Part shown: piece after piece, positions 1 through 9,521 of the stretch
How positions within the stretch are numbered: the stretch's first letter is position 1
Layout of the letters: the number at the start of each line of letters is the position of its first letter
Source of the DNA: Hyaloperonospora brassicae
Taxonomy: Eukaryota; Oomycota; Peronosporomycetes; Peronosporales; Peronosporaceae
NCBI GenBank assembly: GCA_947650285.1
Contig: CANTFL010000137.1
Span: 310,001-374,000, forward strand
DNA: 64,000 nucleotides
Reading direction: 5' to 3'
Made by a program: the position numbers and the translations under genes
The notes under the pieces: generated by a model
Told to the model about the DNA's origin: nothing
Database searches by the model: none
The model's input: the letters and a program-made list of their open reading frames with translations, nothing else

Positions 1-339
1 TAAGTTTACCGTAGACAGTAATACTAAGTCGTTAACCTTAAATGAAAGAACATTTGCTCTTCCATTCTTTTCTGCGTTCCATTTCTGGCGATCCACCTCA
101 TTTGCGATGGAGTACTGAACGAAACGGACTATCTCCTCTCGAGTCAGGAGGAAGTTCTATGCTGACTCGTTGTTGTGTTTTTCAGTGCGCTTCGTGCGCA
201 CTGCTAAGAGATTGTTCTCTTCTACAGCGAGGTTGTCCTCTTCCTCGCTCGAATGGTCGTTGACGAAGCTGAATATTCCAGCATCGTCATCATTGTATGA
301 TGTAGCAGCAGCTCCATTGCTACTGCTAAGATCAGCTTC

Positions 340-2184
340 TTAGATGTAGACATTATCGACATCGACATCGAACGTATCGGCATGTGCAATGACACGTGAT
401 GAGCAAGAGCCAAAACGGTTTTTGCTCGAGCAAGTCCCTCCCCTTCTTATCCAAGAGTCACACTCTACAAGGACGGGTACACGTGGATGGCGTAAACCAT
501 TCACGTTAAACGGTGTGTGCAGTGTTGAGGCATGCAGAAAATTATTGATCGCGAATTCCACCATGGGTAGGAATTCTCTCCAACTCGTAAACGAGTGGAC
601 ATATCCTCGAAGTATCTCTTCGAGGACACGGTTCGCACGTTCCGTCTGACCATCTGTTTCGGGATGGTCAGAAGTAGACATCTTAAATCGTGTTCCAAGA
701 GAACGGAACACGGTTTGCCAAAATGACGCCGTGAACCGAGGGTCACGGTCGGATACGAGCTCACGGAGTATCCCGTGGAGTCTAAAGACCGTGTCGAGAA
801 AGACACGAGCACAACCTTGAGCCTTGATCGACTCAGGTACAGCAGCAAGATGCACCACCTTGCTGAAACAAACCACGAACACAAGAATACCATTATTCTT
901 GTGAGCGTCTTCGGAAAAACCGAAGACGAAGTCCATTGAAACGGACTGGCGGCACTCTTCCGGGACCGGTAGAGGCTGTAATGGTACACGGGATTGAGGA
1001 ATAGGCTTCATCCGTTGACAAACCTCGCAAGAACGAATGTACTTGCGTACAAGCTGATTCTGGCGGGGCATGTAAAAGTCACGACTTACCGTGAGGTAAG
1101 TCTTTTCTCTACCACAATGGCCGCCTGTTGGGGCATCGCGACACTCATACATGATGCGTAAGCGCAAATCACGATGAGCGGGTACGACGACACGAGGCGT
1201 GTCGCCGTCAACAGCTGTATAGTACAGCAATCCGTTGCGTGTAATATACCGATCCGATGAGGATCGGTACAAAGCCGGTAAATCCCTCATTGATTTACCG
1301 GATGGATTCACCAGATGATCCATCAATCGCAGAAGATCATTATCTTCTGCGTATGCCTTTCGTACGTCGTCAAGTTTACTTGACGACGGGACACTGACTG
1401 ACAGTGTCGCAACAGTGGGCTTATCCTCACTGTTTAGTTGCGCGTCCGGCTCGAAATCTGGCCGGCGCGAGAGCAAATCAGCGACGACGTTTAGTCGTCC
1501 TGGTTTATACTCCACGTAGAAGTTATACTCCGCGAAGAAAGACAGCCACCTCGCCATTCGTTGCGAGAGGTGTGGGCTGTTTACGGCCGTGCGTAATGAA
1601 GCATGGTCCGTATATACGATGAACGGTCTATCTCCCAATAGATAGACCCGGAACTTAGCCAGTGCGTACTTCATGGCAAGGCGTTCCTTGTCATACACTG
1701 GGTAATTGCGCTCAGCTGCTTGCAGCTGACGCGACTGATAACAGACGACGCGCTCTGCGCCATCTGTGTCGTATTGCATCAACGCACAGCCGATTGCGAA
1801 ATCGCTGGCGTCACAGACCACATGAAAAGGTCTGTCCTGATCTGCAATCGCCAATATCGGCGACTGCATCAAGCTCCGCTTGATACTTTCAAAGGAGCGC
1901 TGGCACTCAGCGTTCCATGACCACTTGACATTTTTCTTGAGTAAACAAAAAAGACGTACCGTCATTTCGGCGTAGTTGCGGGAGTACTTATGCAAGTACG
2001 CCGCTAGTCCAAATAACTTCCTTAGTCCCTTGACATCGACTGGCACTGACCAGTCGGTGATCGCCTTGACATTTTCGGGATCAGGGCGTACGCCGTGTTT
2101 GCCGACGATGCACCCAAGAAGTGGTATTTCGCTAGCCGCGAAGATACACTTCTTGAGATTGACATAAAACTTATACTTGCGCAT
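340..2184 (-). pseudogene. A1 pol: RT thumb, RNase H and integrase
   Basis: This open stretch of 614 codons holds the end of RT (LKKCIFAASEIPLLGCIVG), the RNase H domain (VVCDASDFAIGCAL at about residues 120-135; YTDHASLRTAV near 200) and integrase. The integrase shows an HHCC zinc finger (ending CEVCQ), then the catalytic D (SMDFVFG), D (VSDRDPRF) and E (QTERANRVLEE). It is part of a larger broken polyprotein. The RT palm upstream is in another frame, so this piece cannot be translated from a gag-pol start. The frame closes at 340; the rest of the C-terminal tail lies towards position 1 and is not resolved in this copy. Confidence 0.88.
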
Positions 2185-2189
2185 AAGTT

Positions 2190-3505
2190 ACAGAACCTGA
2201 CGAATATGAGTTTTATGAACCTCAATATCCGTCTTTCCGTCCATAACTCGGCTATGGACGAACACATCGTCGAATTAACTCGGTGATAAATCCGCACCGG
2301 TTTCAACAGATTTGTAACACATCTGTCAAATGTTGCAGGGGCATTGCTCAGCCCCTGTGGCATCACTAGCCACTCCCACAGCATCCAGCTGAGAGTGCTC
2401 ACTGCTGTGTACGGGATGTCCCGTTTACGCATGAGGATCTGATCGAATCCGTCCATAAGATACATGGAAGAAAAGATGGTACTCTGTGACATACCATCTA
2501 TGATGACGTCCTTCCTCGGTATCGTCGTCTGAGCCGGTACCGTTGCAGCATTCAATTTGTTGAATGCGTGCACTATACGCTATACCTCTGTGACCTTTTG
2601 CACACAGAAGGTCGGAGAGCTGTGAGGGGAAATTGATTCCCTCACATGACCCGCTGCTAAGCGATCGGCAAAGAACTTGTCGATCGCTAGAACTTGTCAC
2701 GAGGCAGTGGCCACTGCTTCATGACACAGTACTTCGAGCCCGGTTTGAGCTCGATCTCGTGTCGAGTGCCTTTGTCCTTAGGAAACTAGAATGGCACGGA
2801 TCCAGGGAGTACATCCTTGAATTCGATCAAATCCTTATACAAAGGATAGGCCTGTAGCGACTCCCAGGATTGAGATTCATATCTCTTAATCCGAGTCTTC
2901 TCATCGAGGACACTTTCGTCCATTGATGAGCTGCTGAGAACCCGTTCGTTCTCAGCAAATACTGTGGCCGACCGAATATCGGCCACATACTAATCCTCTG
3001 TGACGAGTATGCAAATCTGCTTGACTTTGCCACTACGCAGATCACGCAAGAACCGTTTCGGTTCTAGCGTTGGCAACTGAGTTATCTCCGATGTTAACTT
3101 CGGAGGCACATCCAGATCAAGCGTATAAGCGCCTACGCTTGATCCGTCATTAACCAAGACATTCAACGTCTCGGTTTCTTCCTGGGAACTTGCTTCCACA
3201 GATTGCTGAGGGCCTGATCCTTCATCAAGTGAATCTTGAGGAATTCCTTTCTCAAGTACGTGGGGAATTATTCCCTCGACGTCTTCTGACTGTGGCTGTG
3301 CAACAACAGTCAGGCACCGATCCTCTACGGTCGACTCTCCAGTCGACCTAGGATTTCCATGTTGCCCTTTGGAGGCAACATGTTTCTTCTGTATAAGATG
3401 CTGCCCGCTAGGCATACATCCATGTCCCGGTCCACTCGACTTATTCGAGTGGTGGACCTTCGGCTCCGCCTGTACTGCTGTACAGCCGCCGGGAGCTTGT
3501 TCCAC
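2190..3505 (-). pseudogene. A1 pol: RT fingers and palm, broken
   Basis: The minus strand contains the RT fingers and palm of a Gypsy polymerase in several frames. Recognisable pieces are the NKLNAATVPAQTTIPRKDVIIDG-type block near 2500 and the MPQGLSNAPATF block near 2350. The catalytic YFDD box is destroyed: the tyrosine codon expected at 2275-2277 reads TAA, while the FDDVF that follows is kept. The matching A2 copy (38120-38150) has TAC there. This copy therefore encodes no working RT. The sequence from 3505 to 2990 is the low-conservation linker between protease and RT. Confidence 0.85.
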
Positions 3506-3574
3506 AGTGTAGTGATCAACTACACTGTGATCTTGTGCAGTCGTGCGAACGACCGAACCGCAAGTGAGGCCATC

Positions 3575-4258
3575 TCACTCACTCGTAGAACATCCACACG
3601 CTTGTGGACGCTCCAAGATGTTCATCAGACGGCCATATGATGAACAAGCGGCAGGCATCTTCACGGATCGATGCTGCCAGCTCACTCTTGGCTCGTACCT
3701 TCTGCGCCAAGGTAATCCCAGGATGACATCAAATTTGTCATCCAAATCCAGTACGATGAAGTCATCATCGTACAGTTCGCCCTCCAACATGTAGTTCATT
3801 CTTTCTACACGTTTCTCGACGGTAATAGATGCGCCTGTTGCAAGGCGTACCGTCATTCTCGTGAGGGGAATGTCGCGCTCAACAAACTTGAGCCTACGAC
3901 CCTCTAGTGACTGGCGACGAACAAAGTTGTTCGACGCCCCACAGTCTACTAGGGCACGAAGTGACATATATTTTGTCATTTCTAACTTCAAGGTGATGAG
4001 CGAAACGTCATCACCAGGTGCAGATACACACAATGACTGTGTATCTGGAGCAACTTTCGTCAAGAGATTTGCAAATTCTCTTGAGGTTGCTAAATCAGTA
4101 GAGAGGTCCGCCCCTACTGACCCCGTCCATTTTTTGATGGTTCGTTCCGCTATTACGGCTTCGTAAAAGCGCTGGACCCACGCCCATTGCCCTTTTGGCG
4201 AATGGTCGTCCATTTCGCTCAGTACTGTTTGGTACTGGGCGTGGAGCACTAATCTCAT
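3575..4258 (-). pseudogene. A1 retropepsin (aspartic protease) region
   Basis: An open frame of 227 codons. Around residues 105-115 it has the single-domain aspartic protease signature RALVDCGASNNFV, and about 80 residues later the second hydrophobic-glycine motif FDVILGLPW. The catalytic triplet is DCG instead of the usual DSG or DTG; A2 has the same DCGAS, so this looks like a family feature and not a chance mutation. The protein would cut the Gag-Pol polyprotein. It overlaps the end of gag in a different frame. It is treated as a pseudogene because the polyprotein around it is broken. Confidence 0.82.
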
Positions 4259-4259
4259 A

Positions 4260-5267
4260 TGCGTAGTGCCCTAACTTCTGACAGCGATTGCTCTTCTGCA
4301 ATCGATTGTTGTTTGAAGAGCGAGGTCTCTCGCTCTCAACATAGCAGAAGTCCATTGGTTCTGGACCTCCGATCTCTTGTCGTCTCGGTGGACGATAAGA
4401 GTTTGAGCTAGCATGAGCCTGTCTCATGCTAAAGTCTTCCTGTTCCGCGGCTTATATAGCCTCTTCCAGCGTATTCAGCTCAAGGCGGATCAGGTGGCTC
4501 CTGACGGGCCCTTCTGCGAGCCCTTGCATGAACACCGTAATCAACGTGTGTTCATGAACTGGATTAGCAGTTATACTACTCGCGAGGAGTCGTAAATGTT
4601 GAGCGTAAGCGTGCACATCACGCTTACCCTGCTTAAGTTTCAGGAGCTCTGAACGAGCCCTGAACTCAGCCCGTGGCGGCTCAAACGTTTGTCTGAGCCG
4701 GGACTTAAAGTCATCTAGCGACCTATACACATGTGGGTTGCTACTCTCGTGCCCCAGGGAACAAGTTTTGGCACGTCCTGCCAAGTGGGTTTGAGCAAAT
4801 GTGAGTTTCATTTGCTCATCTTCGACGCGACGAGCCCTTAAGGCTCTGTCGAGTTCGAGAAACCACAGTAACAGGGAGTCTTCCGGGACTCCACTGTACT
4901 TGTAGATGTCAACTTTCATGACTTCAAGACGACGCGCATGTGCCGTTCCGCCCACAGCAGCATGGAATTGCTGCTGTCTCAACTGCTCTGTCTGTTGAGC
5001 ACCGAGTTCTCTCAACTGCTCGGTCTGTTGACAGCCTTGCTGGTGAAGCAAGGCTACTTTTTCCCGTTCGGCGACAAGTTCATTTTGAATTAACTTGGCT
5101 ATAGCGGCATGTTGTTGGTCTCTGTCTAGAGACTCCAACATGGCGCTAATGGCGAACTCGCCTACGGTATAACTCATGCGTTCTACCGCAATCCATTCGA
5201 TGTCACTCAAATGGTTAAACCCTTCACGCGTGGCGTGAAAGGTCTCTTCATCATCCAACATGTTCAT
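4260..5267 (-). pseudogene. A1 gag
   Basis: The main open part (5267-4452, 271 codons) starts MNMLDDEETF 44 bases after the LTR. It has a glutamine-rich helical stretch with repeated QQTEQLR units (about residues 75-105), followed by a retrotransposon Gag core (VDIYKYSGVPEDSLLLWFLELD to LKLKQGKRDVHAYAQHLRLL). The nucleocapsid follows in another frame (4427-4260) with a decayed zinc knuckle RCQKLGHYAYEIS. In A2 the knuckle reads CNRCQKLGQYAYEC, so A1 has lost at least the first and last cysteine. The start is the first ATG of two (5267), chosen because A2 keeps the same MNMLD start. Confidence 0.85.
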
Positions 5268-5311
5268 GTTGGATGTTGTGGTCCTTGGAAGGACTACAAA
5301 GTGCTAACAGG

Positions 5312-5705
5312 TGTAACGGGGCACACCCTTTCGTTAGCTTAACGCAAGGGTGTCGGTGCGCCCGACAGACGTACACGAGACAAACGAGGAAGCGTATGTA
5401 AGGTAAAAGTAGAACTGTTGAATTATTATGATTAAGTCTTTTGTTACTGTCTCTCTGTTTAACCTGACTAAACTATGTTAATCTAACTGAGTGTATGGTG
5501 ACGGCTCGTCACCACTTATTGCGCGCGTCTTGCGGCGATTGGTGGGTTGATATCATCAAGATATCAACCAATGAACAGACTCTTTGGTCAACCCTTCAAT
5601 ATCACCGCTCTCGGTGATATTGTTAAAAGATTATTAAACTTAATATTCTTTATTGTCATTATCTCTTCAAATGACAATTTCCATGGAACGGGCTGCCCCG
5701 TGACA
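5312..5705 (-). repeat. 5' LTR of A1
   Basis: A 394-bp block with tgtaacgggg at the left edge and ccccgtgaca at the right edge. Its reverse complement aligns along its whole length with the A2 LTR at 34668-35085. It is followed on the minus strand by ctgttagcactttg; A2 has ctggtagcactttg at the same place, which would be the primer binding site. The right edge should read ttaca and reads tgaca, one mutation. Confidence 0.9.
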
Positions 5706-5930
5706 CTTTCTGTGCAATGGCAGAGCCGATGCCTCTTGCAGCTCGACGCTTTCGTTCAGCGCTGCGTACAGTCTGGCACAAGACACACAATTTTTATTCG
5801 TAATGGTGGCTAAAATTGCGCATGCCACACCGCCCGCTCCATAAACTGCCATTGAGCTCCTCGCCTGTAGACGTTGGGTGTTTTCTAAACAATCACGAGC
5901 GAATTCCGCTTTGCTGCGCCAAATGTGACG
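5706..5930 (-). pseudogene. Interrupted host ORF, downstream part
   Basis: This 225-bp strip lies between A1 and element B. On the minus strand it is open for 75 codons in the frame that continues the ORF at 13626-13468 once element B and one copy of its target duplication are taken out. It includes a hydrophobic stretch (VYGAGGVACAILATI). The ORF runs straight into the A1 LTR at 5705, so its end is lost from this locus or displaced beyond A1. I do not recognise the protein. Coding status is inferred only from the open frame across the insertion. Confidence 0.45.
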
Positions 5931-5935
5931 GTAAC

Positions 5936-6410
5936 TGTAACGGGGCTACACGTCGGCTGGTAGTCGACGATAGGTGTGGTGCACACAAGAGAGAGGGTAT
6001 CCTATAAGGTAATATTAGAACACAGTGAGCGTATCAATTGTTGAAGACTGATGTATGTCATCAATTGATTACGAGATCTTTTAAGAGGTTATTTAGGGCA
6101 GGTTAAAAACGGTTTTCTAAGGTGTTCTTTTAGGTTTGATAAAGAAATAAAAATTCAGTTCCCCTTTTGATCACTGAAAGACACGTGCCTCACGAGGCGT
6201 CTTTGATCGGTAGGAGCTAGCAATACCTGTGAAGATAGCTACTCCTGAGCACTCTGTGATGTGATTATTTTGAATCGTTTGATCCCTTAGGAACGGCAAC
6301 CGTAAGCTCTCTGAGCTTGTTGAATCTCTGAGTCGGTTTCTTTGAACCAAAGTTGCTCGTAAGAGCGTTAGGTCTTCCTATGACTTAAGGAGCTGTGTAG
6401 CTCCGCTACA
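5936..6410 (+). repeat. 5' LTR of element B
   Basis: 475 bp from tgtaacgggg to ctccgctaca, matching 12993-13467 with about six substitutions. The right end is a short hairpin (tgtagc-tcc-gctaca). It contains one copy of the roughly 51-bp unit that is present twice and three times in the LTRs of element C. The primer site follows as ttggtagcactcg. Confidence 0.96.
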
Positions 6411-6469
6411 CTTGGTAGCACTCGTAGTCAATCTACGCCTGAGTCGGTAACGACTGATCCTCTGTGAGG

Positions 6470-7503
6470 ATGGATCAATCCACACCCCTCTCCGAGGCCC
6501 AAAAGGCCGCGCTTGAGAAGCTCACCGCGGCCGTAGGCCCAGAGTTTGTGGGGTTATTAGCTGCACAGGGTCCCGATGTGCTCAATGCACCAGTCGAGAC
6601 CTTAATGTAGTACGAAACGGCCCTTATAGGGCAGGTCCACAACCAGGTAGCGTCGGGTATGCCGACACGCTACGTGGCGATGCCACCAGAAGAGGCTAAG
6701 CCTCGTCCCCTTCGGGTGGACGTTAAACTTTACTTCGGGAAGGAGGGGGAAAACTTGACCCTCTGGATCCGTGAGATAGAGATGGCCATGAGATCTGGCT
6801 TGATCTCAATCGAGCATCAGCGAGTCTAGCTGGCCATCTCCAAGCTCGATAGAAGAGCTAGATAATGGGCTTTGACGTGCGGCACATCGGTCGACTTGGC
6901 GTTTCCCACTTGGGATTCGCTCAAGCTAGACCTATTGCGAGTTTTCTCGCCGCCTAACCAGGCCTATCGCGTGCGCTCACGCTTCTTGTCTACCCGTCAG
7001 GGTACGAACGAGTTAACGGACTATGTCCAGGAGTGAGAACTCTGATGGCTGCTATGCAGTCCAACCCTCTCCCTAAGACCGTCTACGTGACAGTATTAAT
7101 GGAAGGTATTCGCACTGGCATTGTCAGGACCGAGGTCTTTCGAGTCCATCCCTCGACTTTTGAGGAGGCTGTGAGCATCGCTCAGAATGCTGAGCATAAC
7201 TTTAAGTCAGCAAGACTTGGTTGGAATGAGTATAACCCAAGCTATGTGAGGGCAACCTCAGCAAATAGCTCAGCTTACTGTAAGCCCAAACCGATGGATC
7301 TCAGCAATGCTGAAGATGAAGGTGAAGCTGAGATTCATGTTGCCGAGCAACGACAGGAGGTGAGACGCTGTTACATGTGCGGAAGCACTAAACACTTGCG
7401 TCCCACTTGTCCTTTGCGTAAGCAACGACCGACTCCTACGGGTCGAAACCCCAGCCTCAACCAGAAACTTGGTATGGCACGGGGAAACGTCGACACCCAG
7501 TAG
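6470..7503 (+). pseudogene. Element B gag, broken
   Basis: Starts ATGGATCAATCCACA at 6470 and aligns codon by codon with the intact gag of element C (21368-20334). Stops interrupt it, for example TAG near 6608. The last 156 codons (7033-7503) are open and contain the zinc knuckle [14 protein letters not shown] (C-X2-C-X4-H-X4-C) of the nucleocapsid, then GNVDTQ and a TAG stop at the same place as in C. The protein would form the retroelement particle and bind its RNA; this copy can make only fragments. Confidence 0.88.
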
Positions 7504-9521
7504 GAGCGGGGCGCCCTACTGGGGTAGAACTGAGTTATTTCACTTCTCTACGAGGTATAGCAACACAGGGCTTAGCCCCACAGAGCTCCGAGCCAGCAAT
7601 CACAGAGCGTGGATACAAGCCTGGCTTATTAGTCGCCGAGGCGATAGTTAAAGGCTTTAAGAAGCACTGGTCGATATTAATCGATTCTGGGGCGTCATAA
7701 AACTATGCTAGACGCCGTTCCCTTGAGGGGAGTCAGCAATATGCTGAGGCGCTCAAAGCGCACGACGGTGATTCCATCACTGTTCGGTTAGCGACGGGTA
7801 GTCGCGTTACTGTGCCTAAAGTTCCGTTGAACTTAGGTGTGAAGTTTTTGGACTTTGATATCACAGAACGCTGTCTCGTCCTTGACTTGGATTCGAGATA
7901 CGATCTCATCCTAGGTATGACATGGCTTGAACGCCATGAACCATGGATCGATTGGAGGTCTAAGACCTTAGGCGCCGCGCGCAATGTTCCTAGCGAATCT
8001 TTGCAGAGTCATGAACCCACCTTTGCTAGGCAACAAAAGCACTATCGGCGCGAGTCATTGGCGGAAGATGTCAATGTGCTAGACATTGATATGTCGGAGC
8101 TAACTAGCTCGAATGTCTATGACATGAATATTGAGCGGATCTCTTCTTATGTGTTTAAAGATAGATGTACTCCGTTGAGTGATACTCGTTGTGATACTGA
8201 GTCACTGCATGCGTCAAGCATGGTTGGCCTACGGGCGGGACATACAGGAAGTAATTCCCATAATGTAAGTGCGGTGGCACATGAAATTACACAGAGTGAG
8301 GGCGGCCGAGGTGGCACCTCACTGAATGTCGATAATGACATTGATGGCGAGAAGCCAGAGCATTCAGGGCATAGCCCACTTGTTGCAAGTGAAGTGGTAT
8401 GTGTTAATCCACTGGGTGAAGTGTTCTAGTTACGTAACTCTCCATTAGATGTCGTTCAAGACATGAGCTCTTGTATAGAGCGTGCTAAGACAACTAGCAA
8501 CTACAGGGACCCTACTGTCCCAACTTTTGAAAAGCGCAATGGTACCACGACCCGTCAGTCCCGACGCCCGGTGGCAGCTGATGAGCGCCCCACGTCAGAT
8601 ACGTCCCATAGTGATAAAAGCAACAATACACTATACACACTTGTTAATGGAGTAACTGGTCATGTTGATGGTAACATCCGTCTCGCAACTCTTCCGTCTG
8701 TAGACGCTCTCTTCAAATTGGACGAAATGTCTGATGGCGACTTTAGCCAAGCCTTACAGGCCGGATAATTATCCGATCTAGTGGTCATTGGACCCGATGC
8801 AGAGTTGAGTTCTTCCTCGTTATTAAACGAATCCGTCCTCAAGGACACAAAGGCGTCATTAAGTGCGCGTAGTGGATCTGCGATCCTTAAAGATCCGCTG
8901 GATCCGTTTATCCTTTGGTAAAGGAATTTCAAGACGTGGTGTGCCACGACTCGCCGTCTGCCTTACCTCCTGACTGAGGTGTGCGTCACGAAATTGACCT
9001 AGTTCCTGGAACTAAATACTGCGTAACGCGGCAGTGGCCTTTACCAAAAGAGCAGTGTGACGTCATAGACGACTTCTTTCGTGCAAAGGACGCAGCGAAC
9101 ATGGTTCGTGAAAGCAAATCTCCCCATTCCACGCCAACATTTTGTGTCCGAAAGCCCAATGGGAAGTGGCGCATTGTTCATGCTTACAATAAGCTTAATG
9201 TGGCCACCATCCCGGCTCAGACACCAATTCCGAGGAAGTATGTTCTTCAGAACAATATGGTGGGATGTACAATGTACAGTGCACTCGATTTAGTCGATAA
9301 TTACTACCAATTACTCATGCGTGCGAGAGATATCCCGCTAACAGCGGTTAGTAACCCTAGCGGTATGCTCTGGTAGTGGCTAGTTATGCCACAGGGCTTG
9401 TCAAACGACCCAGCTACGTTTAAACGTCTTGTGACGCATCTGTTTCGGCCTCACCGAGGTTATTCACAGACCTACTTTGATGACATCTTTGTCCATAGTC
9501 GTGCTATGAACGGCCGGTCTG
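7504..9521 (+). pseudogene. Element B protease and RT, broken
   Basis: Protease motif ILIDSGAS followed at once by a TAA (near 7697), then [22 protein letters not shown], the second protease motif. A long variable serine/asparagine-rich linker follows (8000-8950) and then RT fingers and palm: WPLPKEQCDVIDDFFRAKDA, NKLNVATIPAQTPIPRKY, LVMPQGLSNDPATF and the active-site box TYFDDIF near 9480. Stops at 8974 (TGA), 9374 (TAG) and a frameshift near 9550 break it. The YFDD box itself is intact. Confidence 0.87.

Larger units (their letters stand above)
1..5705 (-). mobile_element. Ty3/Gypsy element A1 (family A, 3' end outside window)
   Basis: A minus-strand LTR retrotransposon read from right to left: 5' LTR (5312-5705), gag (about 5267-4260), protease (4258-3575), reverse transcriptase (3505-2190), RNase H and integrase (2184-340), then the start of the integrase tail at the window edge. 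The order PR-RT-RNaseH-INT is that of Ty3/Gypsy. Several stops and frameshifts separate the domains, so the copy is not autonomous. The 3' LTR and the antisense gene seen in the related A2 copy would lie beyond position 1. The TSD cannot be checked for that reason; the base block next to the 5' LTR is ctttc (5706-5710). Confidence 0.93.
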
